Shown here: positions 1-7,544 of the stretch, piece after piece | Position numbering within the stretch: position 1 is the stretch's first letter | Layout: each line of letters opens with the position of its first letter | NCBI GenBank assembly: GCA_050743125.1 | Contig: JBOGEB010000054.1 | Coordinates: 1 to 23,546 of the forward strand | Reading direction: 5' to 3' | DNA length: 23,546 nucleotides | Source of the DNA: JBOGEB01 sp050743125 | GTDB lineage: Bacteria; Actinomycetota; Nitriliruptoria; Euzebyales; Egibacteraceae | Position numbers and translations under genes: made by a program | Notes under the pieces: generated by a model | What the model saw: the letters and a program-made list of their open reading frames with translations, nothing else | Databases searched by the model: none | What the model was told of the DNA's origin: nothing

Positions 1-12
1 TCAAACACGCTC

Positions 13-759
13 TCAGTCGTGCAGCTCGTTGTAGATGCGCTGGGCGAGGGTCGTGGAGATGCCGGGGATCTCCACGAGGCGGTCGACGCTCGCGTTGCGG
101 AGGCGGCGGAGAGTCTTGAAATGGGCGAGGAGCTCGGCTTGTTTCGATGGGCCGACACCGCGCACCTGGCTTACGGCGGCGAGGAACCGCTCCGTCTCGC
201 GGTCAGTGCTGGCGTTCGCACGCTGCATGGCCGGTTGGGGCTGCGCCTGAGACACCAGCTCGGGCTCGGGCTCCTGCCAGCTCGCACGGTCCGAATCCCA
301 CTCCGTTTCGAGGTCGGGCAGGCGCGTGGTCTGGAAAAGCCCATCGTCCTCAGCGACCGCAGGCGCCCACCAAGCGGCATCTTCACTCTGAGGCTCGTCC
401 ACGGCGTCGAAGTCTTTCGCGGAGTCGTACTGGGAAGACTCCACGACACTCGGCTCGTCGTCGTAGGAAGCCTCGAGCCCCCCGAACTCGGCGTCGTCAC
501 GTTCGAGCGTCGAAGTGCCGCTCAGCCCAGCGCCCCAAGGGCTCCCGCCCCATGTGCTGATGCCTTGTCCCTCGCCGCCCGCAGCGAGCGCGGGCTTCTC
601 CGAGGACCGCTTCCGCAGAAGTTCGACGATCAGGAGCACTCCGGCGAGCAGCGACGTCACGATAGTGACGTAGATGAAGCCAGGCAGCTGATCGTTGAAG
701 AAACCGATCACGAGCGTCACAGCGCCCACCAGCACGAGTGCCATGCTGACGAGGATCAC
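13..759 (-). CDS. Membrane protein with C-terminal helix-hairpin-helix domain
   Basis: Predicted protein of 248 aa, last gene of the cluster, 63 bp downstream of divIVA. Two hydrophobic segments lie at about residues 2-21 and 25-48. They are followed by a long acidic, low-complexity linker (about 50-185) and a compact C-terminal domain (about 193-246). That domain holds two helix-hairpin-helix signatures, VRGVGPSKQAELL and IPGISTTLAQRIYNEL, resembling the HhH pair at the C-terminus of UvrC. HhH pairs usually bind DNA backbone non-specifically, so a membrane-tethered DNA-binding role is my inference. The position matches that of a small membrane protein gene downstream of wag31 in mycobacteria, but I do not recognise this exact protein. 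The start is GTG; AAGGA lies about 14 bases upstream, which is distant, and an in-frame ATG at codon 6 is an alternative. Confidence 0.85.
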   Translation of the reverse strand: MILVSMALVLVGAVTLVIGFFNDQLPGFIYVTIVTSLLAGVLLIVELLRKRSSEKPALAAGGEGQGISTWGGSPWGAGLSGTSTLERDDAEFGGLEASYDDEPSVVESSQYDSAKDFDAVDEPQSEDAAWWAPAVAEDDGLFQTTRLPDLETEWDSDRASWQEPEPELVSQAQPQPAMQRANASTDRETERFLAAVSQVRGVGPSKQAELLAHFKTLRRLRNASVDRLVEIPGISTTLAQRIYNELHD

Positions 760-822
760 GGGCGCATCACCATCCTTGGCTCGTGTTGAATACGTCTGGG
801 TGCGTCATCGTCTTGGTCAATA

Positions 823-1638
823 TCACTGGGATTGTCCGCGCGCTACTCGTTCGCCCTCCGCAGGCGGCTCACCGTTGCGTTGCTCTGCCTCTACCAGGGC
901 CTCAGGGACGTTTCCCCGGGCACCCTCACAGGGTTCAGACGGGTCCATAATGCCCCTATCGGACAAGTCCGTCCAGGTGGGCTCATTGATCGCCGCGAGA
1001 TCGATGAGCTGCGGCGGCACCTCGGGCAGCTCTCCGGCCTCGTCGAAGCAGGCAAGATACTCCTCCACCACCCTGCGGACACGGCTGCGGTACTCGTCAC
1101 GCAACGTCGTGAACGTGGCGACCGTCCGCTGGATCCGGTCGGCCTCGGACCGGCACGTCTCCTGAGCCTGCGTGGTGCGCTTCCGCGCATCGACAAGCAT
1201 CGCCGCAGCCTGCTGGTGGGAGTCGCTGAGGATCTGGTCGGCCTCGCGCCGGGCCTCGGTGAGCGTCAGGTCGGCTTGCGCGTTGGCCTGGACGAGGGTT
1301 TCCTCGGCCTTTCCCTGTGCGGTCTGGAGCGTCTCGTCGGCGGCGCGCTCAGCGGTCACGAGCGCGCGCTTGAGGTGCTGCTCTGTCTCGATCGCCTCGG
1401 ATGCACGCTTCTCGATCTCGGCGATGCGCTCCTCTGCGTACGCCTCGACGCGAGCAACCCGCTCGTTGGCATGGCGCTCCGCGTCACGCAGGCGGGTCAG
1501 GAGGAGGTCACGCTCACGGCCAAGCTCGATCAGGCGCTCGGTGACGAGATCGAGGAATACATCGACCTCTGCCTGGCTGTACCCGCGGAACTCCTGCTTG
1601 AAGACCTTCCTCTCGACGTCTTCTGGTGTGAGCGACAC
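823..1638 (-). CDS. divIVA: DivIVA/Wag31 polar and septal scaffold
   Basis: Coiled-coil protein that recognises negatively curved membrane at poles and septum and directs apical growth in actinobacteria. The N-terminus has the family's membrane-binding and dimerisation signature: LTPEDVERKVF, then FRGYSQAEVDVFLDLV at about residues 17-32. Long heptad-rich helices run from about 33 to 205. The C-terminal 60 residues are acidic and Pro-rich. At 271 aa it is close to Wag31 in size. The start is GTG with AAGGA upstream at about 7 bases. It follows ylmG in the usual actinobacterial order sepF-ylmG-divIVA. A GC-rich hairpin sits in the 49-bp gap to ylmG. Confidence 0.96.
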   Translation of the reverse strand: MSLTPEDVERKVFKQEFRGYSQAEVDVFLDLVTERLIELGRERDLLLTRLRDAERHANERVARVEAYAEERIAEIEKRASEAIETEQHLKRALVTAERAADETLQTAQGKAEETLVQANAQADLTLTEARREADQILSDSHQQAAAMLVDARKRTTQAQETCRSEADRIQRTVATFTTLRDEYRSRVRRVVEEYLACFDEAGELPEVPPQLIDLAAINEPTWTDLSDRGIMDPSEPCEGARGNVPEALVEAEQRNGEPPAEGERVARGQSQ

Positions 1639-1653
1639 AGCGGTTCCTTTGCG

Positions 1654-1676
1654 TCGGGGGGCCGGGACGCCCCCGA
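1654..1676. repeat. GC-rich palindrome between ylmG and divIVA
   Basis: Inverted repeat with 7-bp arms (TCGGGGG / CCCCCGA) lying 15 bp upstream of the divIVA start codon. It contains the 13-mer GGGACGCCCCCGA at 1664-1676, which recurs exactly at 5712, 5955 and, inverted, at 11418. There is no T-run, so it is not a standard intrinsic terminator. It could act as an RNA processing or stability element, or be a mobile palindrome. Confidence 0.7.
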
Positions 1677-1687
1677 TGTACTCGAGA

Positions 1688-1945
1688 TCAGCAGAACAGC
1701 CTCTGGAGGATCGCGATCACTACAAAAATTACGATTGGTGACAGGTCGAGGGCGACAGCGCCAACCTGAACCGGCGGAATCACACCGCGAAGCGGGACGA
1801 GCAATGGATCGGTGACCGCGCGCACACCACGCGCGAGTGGCTCGATCGGATCGGGCAGCGCGGGCACCCAGGACAGCACGATCCTGATGAGCAGGATCAC
1901 GAAATAGATGGTGACAACGGCGCACAGAATCTGCTGCATGCTCAT
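1688..1945 (-). CDS. ylmG: YggT/YlmG family membrane protein
   Basis: Small integral membrane protein of 85 aa, the usual size for the family. The first hydrophobic helix is at about residues 6-26, followed by the family stretch IVLSWVPALPDPIEP. After an amphipathic middle segment containing TDPLLVPLRGVIPP, a second helix spans about 66-84. YggT/YlmG proteins are linked genetically to division and envelope organisation; their biochemical activity is not established. The gene starts four bases after the sepF stop. A second ATG lies two codons in, and either could be the true start. Location between sepF and divIVA is the standard order in Gram-positive bacteria. Confidence 0.94.
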   Translation of the reverse strand: MSMQQILCAVVTIYFVILLIRIVLSWVPALPDPIEPLARGVRAVTDPLLVPLRGVIPPVQVGAVALDLSPIVIFVVIAILQRLFC

Positions 1946-1949
1946 GCCC

Positions 1950-2447
1950 TTAGGCCTGGTTGAAGAACCCCCGCTCAGTCAGCCGTCGCCGCTCCTCGGT
2001 TGAAACATCGACGCCCTTCGGGGTGAGCAGGAAGACACGGTCGCCGACCCGCTCGATCCGGCCGTCCAAACCATAGATCAACCCCGACGCAAAATCGAGC
2101 AGGCGCTTCGCAACCGTCTCGGACGCCCCGGCGAGGTTCATGATCACCGGGATGTCGCTCCGGAACCGGTCGCCGACCTCCTCGACGTCGTTGAACGTCG
2201 TGGGGTTCGTCACATGCACTTTGGCGCTGGACACCGTCCGGACCGAAGAGGACCCAAGGGGCTCGGACGGACGCGGGCCCAGTCGGCGAACGTTGGACGG
2301 CTCGGCCCGCGGTGCGGGCTCGGACGGGCGGGCGGGAGCCTGGCGGACCGGCCGCCCCTCGTCGCCGCCGTCGTCGTACTCGTCGTCGTAGTCCTCGACT
2401 AGGCCGAGATACGCGAGCGTCCGCTTCCACATCGTCATCGTCGCCAT
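1950..2447 (-). CDS. sepF: SepF, membrane anchor for FtsZ
   Basis: SepF binds the FtsZ C-terminal peptide and tethers the Z-ring to membrane; it is the main anchor in actinobacteria, which lack FtsA. The 165-aa product has an N-terminal amphipathic-type segment (MTMWKRTLAYLGLVEDY) for membrane binding and an acidic, Pro-rich linker (about 20-75). The conserved C-terminal SepF fold includes NPTTFNDVEEVGD, IPVIMNLAG and RLLDFASGLIYGLDG, and ends with LLTP.GVDVS. I chose the ATG at 2447 because AGGAG lies 9 bases upstream; the frame stays open further upstream only through the tail of the preceding gene. That gene ends 13 bp away, so the two are likely cotranscribed. Confidence 0.95.
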   Translation of the reverse strand: MATMTMWKRTLAYLGLVEDYDDEYDDGGDEGRPVRQAPARPSEPAPRAEPSNVRRLGPRPSEPLGSSSVRTVSSAKVHVTNPTTFNDVEEVGDRFRSDIPVIMNLAGASETVAKRLLDFASGLIYGLDGRIERVGDRVFLLTPKGVDVSTEERRRLTERGFFNQA

Positions 2448-2460
2448 CGCTTGCTGCTCC

Positions 2461-3273
2461 TTACTCCGGCGCCCCGGTCTGGGGGGAGGGTACCCAACCC
2501 CCAGGGAGGTGGGGAGACTCCCCCAGGCCCCCAGTTTGGGGAGAGTCCCTCCAGTCCCCTGGCCGGGGGCCGAACACGGCCTCCCCCAGCCGGACAATGG
2601 TGGCCCCCTCCTCGACCGCGATCTCGAAATCGCCGCTCATTCCCATCGAGAGGTGCTGGACCTCGGCCCATACCGCACGCGCCTCGTCACGCAGCTCGGC
2701 CAAGTGCTGGAACACTGGGCGCGGATCGCGGTCGAGCGGCGGGATCGTCATCAGACCTTGGCAGGCGATGCCGTCCAGCTGCCGTACCGCGGCGAGCAAC
2801 GCGAACACGTCGTCCGGGGCGCAGCCTCCCTTGGCGGGATCATGTCCGACGTTGACCTGTACGAGCACCTGTTGGACCCGCTTGGTCCGCTGTGCCCGCT
2901 CAGCGATCGCCTGAACGAGCTCGGCGCGGTCGACCGAGTGGATAAGGCCGGCCAGGCCGACCACGTTCCGCACTTTATTCCTTTGGAGCCGACCGACGAA
3001 GTGCCAGCGCAGCCCCTGCGCCGCCGTGAGCGCCGCCTTGCGCTCGAGCTCCTGCGCGCGACTCTCCCCGAAGTCTGCCTGGCCGGCCTGCCGCGCCCAA
3101 CGGACGTGCTCGACGCCGAAGGATTTGCTCACCGCGACGACCGTCACCGACCGCGGCGAGCGCCCCACCCGCGCCGCAGCTTCGGCGACCCGCAGGCGCA
3201 CCTCATCGAGGCGAGTGGTGATCGCGACCGCATCGGAGGTCGGTATCGGCAGCGCCTCTTGAGCTCGGGCCAT
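2461..3273 (-). CDS. YggS/YlmE-type PLP-binding protein (PLP homeostasis)
   Basis: Alanine-racemase-like fold-type III barrel protein that binds pyridoxal 5'-phosphate and buffers its supply; no catalytic activity is established for the family. Lys50 in VVAVSKSF is the expected Schiff-base lysine. Other family signatures are FGESRAQE, HFVGRLQRNK, VQVNVG, the run MGMSGDFEIAVEEG, and IVRLGEAVFGPR near 236. The product is 270 aa, longer than usual. The extra C-terminal 30 or so residues are low-complexity, contain SPQTG twice, and are encoded by GC-rich palindromes. The ATG start has GGAG about 7 bases upstream. Location between pgeF and sepF is standard for actinobacteria. Confidence 0.94.
   Translation of the reverse strand: MARAQEALPIPTSDAVAITTRLDEVRLRVAEAAARVGRSPRSVTVVAVSKSFGVEHVRWARQAGQADFGESRAQELERKAALTAAQGLRWHFVGRLQRNKVRNVVGLAGLIHSVDRAELVQAIAERAQRTKRVQQVLVQVNVGHDPAKGGCAPDDVFALLAAVRQLDGIACQGLMTIPPLDRDPRPVFQHLAELRDEARAVWAEVQHLSMGMSGDFEIAVEEGATIVRLGEAVFGPRPGDWRDSPQTGGLGESPHLPGGWVPSPQTGAPE
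2479..2560. repeat. Cluster of GC-rich palindromes in the 3' end of the yggS-type gene
   Basis: Several inverted repeats are packed head to tail. CTGGGGG / CCCCCAG pairs at 2479-2485 and 2498-2504, with GGGTACCC inside. GGGGAG / CTCCCC is separated by one base at 2511-2523. CCCCA / TGGGG lies further on. They encode the protein's Gly/Ser/Pro-rich tail. The motif GTGGGG..CTCCCCC resembles the palindrome at the rsmH start and suggests one repeat family. Confidence 0.75.
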
Positions 3274-3395
3274 CTACCTGCTCCCCGGGCAACACATGAC
3301 GGAGGGCGTCCCTGCGCCCAGAGCGCAAGGCGCGTCGAGCGCGCATATCGGGACGTCCGGGCGAATACGGGCCACGGGTTTTTCCGCGCGGACCA

Positions 3396-4256
3396 CTAGG
3401 CTCCCACCTCCCGTCGCACGCTGGCCCGCGCGGCCTCCCCCAGCCGGCAGATCACTGTGGCGTTGCGGCCCGGTGGGGTACCCGGAACCTGTCCAGCGGC
3501 ACGGTAGCTGAACCACCGATCCAGCTCGCACCGAGTGCACCCGTGGACGCGCGTGACACGGCCGACGTCAGCGGCATGAAGCTGCGCCCGCACCGCAGCG
3601 GGCAGGTCCAGGCTGGGCGTGCCCCAACTCGTGACCGCTCGCGCGGCCGGCTCTGCGGCGGCGACCTCGTCGGCGAGGGCGGCGGGCAGCTCGTAGCAGC
3701 AGTCGGAGATCGCGGGGCCGATCAGCGCGCGGAGACGGGCCGGTGGCGAGCCGGTCGCAGCGGTCAGCGCCGCCACCACCGCGCTGGTCACGCCGGTTTG
3801 GACTCCCCGGCGGCCGGCGTGGGCCACTGCCACACCCTTGCCAGGGTCGAGAAGGACGAGGGGCACGCAGTCGGCGGTAAGCACGACGAGGGCGACGTCG
3901 GCGTCAGTGGTCACGAGCGCATCGACACCGGGGACGGTGCCAGCCTGGTCGGTTGCCCCTCGGCCCCGGTCTCCGTGGCCCACCCGGGCGACCCCCGCAC
4001 CGTGCACCTGCTCCATGAATACCGCGTCCGCAGGCGTCAAGCCCAGCTCACCGAGCACCCGACGCCGACCGTCCGCGCCCCCCGCCCCCACCACGAGCGA
4101 CGCGTTACCCGCCGCCCGGCCAGCGAAGACGGCGCGCGCGTCCGGGTCCTCGCGAAGGACGGTGAGGGGGTCCCCAAGGTCCCCTCTGGGGTTGGGGACC
4201 CCCTCACGAGCACGCTCCGCTTGGACCACTGGAGTCAGGACCACCGCTACCGTCAC
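3396..4256 (-). CDS. pgeF: PgeF/YlmD family (laccase-domain) purine nucleoside phosphorylase-like protein
   Basis: Cytosolic zinc-site protein of the DUF152 family. Members have been reported as purine nucleoside phosphorylases or as an editing factor acting on mis-built muropeptide precursors. Expected metal ligands are visible: His85 in MEQVHGAGV, Cys130 in LTADCVPLVLLD and His146 in VAHAGRRG. The C-terminal signature IGPAISDCCYEL follows. The usual AHAGWRG reads AHAGRRG here. At 286 aa it is slightly long; residues about 17-35 are low-complexity and are encoded by a large perfect palindrome. The GTG start overlaps the ftsZ stop (GTGA), indicating translational coupling. The position directly after ftsZ is typical. 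Confidence 0.94.
   Translation of the reverse strand: MTVAVVLTPVVQAERAREGVPNPRGDLGDPLTVLREDPDARAVFAGRAAGNASLVVGAGGADGRRRVLGELGLTPADAVFMEQVHGAGVARVGHGDRGRGATDQAGTVPGVDALVTTDADVALVVLTADCVPLVLLDPGKGVAVAHAGRRGVQTGVTSAVVAALTAATGSPPARLRALIGPAISDCCYELPAALADEVAAAEPAARAVTSWGTPSLDLPAAVRAQLHAADVGRVTRVHGCTRCELDRWFSYRAAGQVPGTPPGRNATVICRLGEAARASVRREVGA
4162..4207. repeat. 46-bp near-complete palindrome inside pgeF
   Basis: Perfect 16-bp arms (GTGAGGGGGTCCCCAA and its reverse complement) flank a 14-base centre that can fold again (CCCC/GGGG). The stretch is read in frame as a Gly/Pro-rich linker near the PgeF N-terminus. The central 16-mer at 4178-4193 is identical, in inverse orientation, to 11446-11461 inside murF. 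The end GTGAGGGGGTC also matches 11471-11481. Confidence 0.9.
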
Positions 4257-5422
4257 CGCTTCAGGAACGAGGGGATGTCGAGCTCGTCGTCCTCGACCAG
4301 CACCACAGGGGCACGCTCGGGACGGCGACGGAAGAGCTCGTCCTCGTCGTCCTCGTCCTCGACCAGGGGTCGCGGCGGGGCGAGAGTGGACCTGCCAAGT
4401 CTGGCCGGTGGCTCCGACTCACGCCGCTCAACGGGCCGCAACGTTGCCGATGGCGGGGTCGGTGCCACCTTCGCGGGCGAGTCGGTGAAGCCAGCCGCAA
4501 TGACCGTGACCTTGACCTCATCCCCGAGCGTGTCGTCGATCACCGCGCCGAAGATGATGTTCGCGTCCGAGTCCGCAGCCTCGGCGATGATCTCGGCGGC
4601 CTCGTTGACCTCGTAGATCCCAAGGTCGCTGCCGCCAGCGATTGTGAGGAGCACGCCACGAGCGCCGTCGACCGAGGACTCGAGCAGCGGCGAGCTGATC
4701 GCCATTCGGGCGGCCTCGAGCGCCCGGTTCTCGCCACGGGCCTTGCCGATGCCCATCAGCGCACTGCCGGCATCGCGCATCACGGTGGACACGTCGGCGA
4801 AGTCGGTGTTGATCAGGCCAGGGGTCGTGATCAGGTCGGTGATGCCCTGCACGCCCTGAAGCAGGACCTCGTCGGCGAGCCTGAACGCCTGGAGGACTGA
4901 CGTCTCCTGGTCGGAGATCTCGAGCAGGCGGTCGTTCGGGATCACGATGAGCGTGTCGACGGCTTGCCGAAGGGCCTCGATGCCCTCCTCTGCCTGCATG
5001 CTCCTGCGGCGGCCCTCGAAGCTGAACGGCCTCGTCACCACCCCGATCGTCAGCGCGCCCAGGCTCTTCGCGATCTGAGCGACGATCGGCGCGCCCCCGG
5101 TGCCGGTCCCGCCTCCCTCACCCGCGGTGACGAACACCATGTCGGCGCCTTTCAGCACCTCTTCAAGCTCGTCGCGGTGCTCCTCGGCCGCTTTCCTCCC
5201 GACCTCGGGATTGCTCCCCGCGCCCAGCCCGCGCGTGAGCTCGCGGCCCACATCGAGCTTGACGTCGGCATCCGACATGAGCAGCGCTTGGGCGTCGGTG
5301 TTGGTCGCGATGAACTCGACACCCTTGAGGCTCGCTTCGATCATCCGGTTGACGGCATTGACGCCACCGCCACCAATGCCAACAACCTTGATGACCGCCA
5401 AATAGTTCTGCGGTACCGCCAC
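4253..5422 (-). CDS. ftsZ: FtsZ, tubulin-like cell division GTPase
   Basis: Polymerises with GTP into the Z-ring at midcell. The 389-aa product has the whole family architecture: GIGGGGVNAVNRM at about 15-27, the tubulin signature GGGTGTGG at 103-110, the catalytic T7-loop segment NTDFAD at 205-210, and SSPLLESSVDGARGVL further on. An acidic/basic linker of about 60 residues follows, then the conserved C-terminal peptide LDIPSFLKR that binds SepF and FtsW-type partners. The GTG start is preceded by AGGAAGGA at about 7 bases. A separate promoter candidate lies in the 302-bp gap upstream, so ftsZ is probably transcribed both from the cluster and on its own. Confidence 0.98.
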   Translation of the reverse strand: MAVPQNYLAVIKVVGIGGGGVNAVNRMIEASLKGVEFIATNTDAQALLMSDADVKLDVGRELTRGLGAGSNPEVGRKAAEEHRDELEEVLKGADMVFVTAGEGGGTGTGGAPIVAQIAKSLGALTIGVVTRPFSFEGRRRSMQAEEGIEALRQAVDTLIVIPNDRLLEISDQETSVLQAFRLADEVLLQGVQGITDLITTPGLINTDFADVSTVMRDAGSALMGIGKARGENRALEAARMAISSPLLESSVDGARGVLLTIAGGSDLGIYEVNEAAEIIAEAADSDANIIFGAVIDDTLGDEVKVTVIAAGFTDSPAKVAPTPPSATLRPVERRESEPPARLGRSTLAPPRPLVEDEDDEDELFRRRPERAPVVLVEDDELDIPSFLKR

Positions 5423-5533
5423 GTGGCTGTCCTTCCTGTGCGCCTACGATGGTCGGGCGTGAGCTGGTTCCTGGTACAAACTCTCACCCTCAAGTAAAGG
5501 GTAATACTTTATCCCAACGTCATGTTGCGGGTG

Positions 5534-5563
5534 ACCATACGCGCCCCATCTGTCCGAAGTCAA
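5534..5563 (-). promoter_or_regulatory. Candidate ftsZ promoter
   Basis: On the minus strand, TTGACT (5563-5558) and TATGGT (5539-5534) are separated by 18 bp, a good match to a housekeeping actinobacterial promoter. The predicted start near 5527 gives a leader of about 105 bases before the ftsZ GTG. Confidence 0.6.
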
Positions 5564-5711
5564 GCAAGCGCCACCGTCGGCCAACAACAGGTGGTGCGCC
5601 AATTCGTCAATACACACCGTGGAAACGTCGCTGCGGGCCGTCATTTGGCAACGCTGGAGCCATTATCTCGACGATTCATCCAAATACTTGGCTCCGGCTG
5701 CCAAGGGGCTG

Positions 5712-5724
5712 GGGACGCCCCCGA
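5712..5724 (+). repeat. 13-mer repeat copy abutting the ftsQ stop
   Basis: Exact copy of GGGACGCCCCCGA immediately downstream of the ftsQ stop codon. With the upstream bases it forms a short GGGG/CCCC hairpin. No T-run follows in either direction. Confidence 0.7.
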
Positions 5725-6612
5725 TTATTGCGCGGGGTCCAAGGGAACGGCCCCCATTCCATTTGGAACGAGCACCGGGTTATCTGGCGCACGCACATCG
5801 ATCTCCACGATTCGCCCCGACGCCCGCCGAATCTGCTCGAGCAGCGCGTCGAGGACCCGTGCCTTCTCGTCACTGCGCTCGTCTGTGCCAAACCGGACCC
5901 AGATGCCGGGTGGGAGCGGAGAGGACGAGCTCGATGATGTCGCGGGCGCTGGGGGGGACGCCCCCGAGAGTTCAGGCAGCACGAGATGGAGGCGCAGCCC
6001 GCGCTCGCTGGGCGCGTCGTAACGGTCGACCGCGTGGCTCAGGCGCGACGGGAGCGCAGTGTGGACCGCCAGGGCGTTCCGCACCGCCGCGTCGCTGGTG
6101 GCGGTGCCCACTCCGGGCAGCACGGAGTTCGGCCCGTCGATCTCGACGAGCCCAGGCTTGCCGCCAGGGGCGAGCACGACACCCTCGGCGTCTACGGTCC
6201 AGAGCGCGCCTTCGAGGCGCACGACTGCTGCGGGCTGCCGTGTCTCGACGCGGATCTCGACCGCAGAGGGTGGATGCCGGATCGCGCGGGCCGAGCGGAT
6301 CCACGGCAATCCTTCCAGACGCCTCTCGACGTGGCCGAGGTCGGCGGTCAGGAGGTTCTCGCCCAGGGCGATCGGCATGAGCTCGCGCACCTCCACGGCC
6401 TGCTTGCCGCTCACACCGACCAGTCGGACCTCGGTGACCGCAAAGAGCGGCGACCGCGCGAGCGCCGCCGCAGCCACGGCGAGCAGGATCACCGCGACCC
6501 CGCTGGCGAACCGCACGAGGCGCTTCCGGGCGCGGGCAGCCTGGATCTGCCTACGGCGAGCGCGGATGCGCGCGTCCATCCTGACGGAGCTCGTGGAGGT
6601 GCGTGCGGTCAC
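5725..6612 (-). CDS. ftsQ: FtsQ/DivIB division protein
   Basis: Bitopic membrane protein of the FtsQ-FtsL-FtsB regulatory subcomplex, 295 aa. It has a basic cytoplasmic tail (residues 1-34), one transmembrane helix (about 35-52) and an extracytoplasmic POTRA domain (about 55-125: LFAVTEVRLVGVSG, then LGENLLTADL, LPWIRSARAIRHPPSAVEIRV). An FtsQ-type beta domain follows with WTVDAEGVVL. A Ser/Pro/Ala-rich run of about 20 residues interrupts the C-terminal domain; it coincides with a GC-rich palindrome and looks inserted. The GTG start overlaps the murB stop (GTGA); an in-frame ATG 11 codons later is an alternative. Confidence 0.95.
   Translation of the reverse strand: MTARTSTSSVRMDARIRARRRQIQAARARKRLVRFASGVAVILLAVAAAALARSPLFAVTEVRLVGVSGKQAVEVRELMPIALGENLLTADLGHVERRLEGLPWIRSARAIRHPPSAVEIRVETRQPAAVVRLEGALWTVDAEGVVLAPGGKPGLVEIDGPNSVLPGVGTATSDAAVRNALAVHTALPSRLSHAVDRYDAPSERGLRLHLVLPELSGASPPAPATSSSSSSPLPPGIWVRFGTDERSDEKARVLDALLEQIRRASGRIVEIDVRAPDNPVLVPNGMGAVPLDPAQ
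5951..5967 (+). repeat. GC-rich palindromic repeat inside ftsQ
   Basis: Contains the same 13-mer (5955-5967) within a GGGGG/CCCCC inverted repeat. It is read in frame and contributes to the Ser/Pro/Ala insert of the FtsQ C-terminal domain. Confidence 0.7.
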
Positions 6613-7544
6613 GGGCCGTCCTCGAAGCCCGCGAGCACGACCTCGGTCTGGAGCCGGACGCCGTGACGAGCCGCCACCGCCTCGCGGACCGCGGTGATCA
6701 CGGCGTGGACGTCGGCGGCCTTCGCGCCGGGGCTGGCGGTGATGAAGTTCGCGTGGACCAGGCTGACCCGAGCGCCGCCGACCGTGTAGCCCTTCATGCC
6801 GGCGGAGTCGATCAAGCGGCCGGCGGAATCGCCGTCGGGGTTGCGGAACACGCTCCCGCACGAGGGTGAGTTGATCGGCTGGTGCTCGCGGCGCCACCGG
6901 CGCATCTCCGCCATGTCGGCGGCGACTTCGCGCGGGTCGGCTCGCCTCAGCGCGAGCCGAGCGCGGACGACCACCGCGTCTACGGGCAGCGCGGTGTGCC
7001 GGTAGCCCATGCGCAGGTCGGCGACCCTCAGACGCTCGAGTGCGCCGCCGCCGCTGAGCCGGGCGACCTCCACCCACTCAAGGACGTCGCGGAGCTCGTG
7101 GCCGTGGGCGCCGGCGTTCATCCGCACCGCACCGCCGAGCGAGCCGGGGATCGCCACCCCGAACGCAAGGCCGCCCAGGCCGTGGCGCGCGACGGCCGTC
7201 GCGAGCACCGGCATCGGCTCGCCTGAGCCGGCGACGACGTGCTCACCCTCGACGTCGATCCCCCTGAAGCCCCGCCCAAGCGTCAGGACCACCCCCGGCC
7301 AGCCGCTGTCCGCGACGAGCAGGTTGCTGCCACGCCCGAGCGCGAGCCACCCCCGCCCGTGGCGCGCGCAGGCGGTCCCCACGGCGACGAGGTCGGCGGT
7401 CGACTCAGCTTGGACGAATACCGCCGCCGGCCCACCGACCCGCAGCGTGGTGTGCGCGGCGAGCGGCTCGTCTGCCCTGACCACCCCGCTGACCGTGGCC
7501 GCCAGCTCCGCGAACAGCGGATCACGGCGCAGCGCGGGGGTCAC
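6609..7544 (-). CDS. murB: UDP-N-acetylenolpyruvoylglucosamine reductase
   Basis: FAD enzyme that uses NADPH to reduce UDP-GlcNAc-enolpyruvate to UDP-MurNAc in the cytosol. At 311 aa it is normal length. The FAD-binding part carries TTLRVGGPA (32-40), LGRGSNLLVAD (69-79) and IPGSLGGAVRMNAGAHG (132-148). Catalytic residues by family position are Arg182 in MGYRHTAL, Ser231 in CGSVFRNP and Glu301 in LQTEVVLAG. The GTG start has GGAGG four bases upstream and overlaps the stop of the 18-codon mini-ORF (GTGA). In most actinobacteria murC precedes this gene; here murG and murC are absent. Confidence 0.97.
   Translation of the reverse strand: MTPALRRDPLFAELAATVSGVVRADEPLAAHTTLRVGGPAAVFVQAESTADLVAVGTACARHGRGWLALGRGSNLLVADSGWPGVVLTLGRGFRGIDVEGEHVVAGSGEPMPVLATAVARHGLGGLAFGVAIPGSLGGAVRMNAGAHGHELRDVLEWVEVARLSGGGALERLRVADLRMGYRHTALPVDAVVVRARLALRRADPREVAADMAEMRRWRREHQPINSPSCGSVFRNPDGDSAGRLIDSAGMKGYTVGGARVSLVHANFITASPGAKAADVHAVITAVREAVAARHGVRLQTEVVLAGFEDGP

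Larger units (their letters stand above)
5423..5724. other. ftsQ-ftsZ intergenic region
   Basis: 302-bp gap between ftsQ and ftsZ. Its GC content is visibly lower than the flanking genes. It holds a palindromic 13-mer abutting the ftsQ stop (5712-5724), a sigma-70-type promoter candidate at 5534-5563 and a leader of roughly 105 bases. The leader carries a small inverted repeat (ACCCT/AGGGT) at 5486-5502. A 66-codon minus-strand ORF covers the promoter and lacks a ribosome binding site, so I do not call it a gene. Confidence 0.75.

Noticed and set aside
3274..3540. 88-codon minus-strand ORF between pgeF and the yggS-type gene
   Set aside because: Overlaps the pgeF 3' end in another frame, has no ribosome binding site and shows no protein-like pattern.
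5444..5644. 66-codon minus-strand ORF between ftsQ and ftsZ
   Set aside because: No ribosome binding site, covers the best ftsZ promoter and extends into the leader; no recognisable domain.
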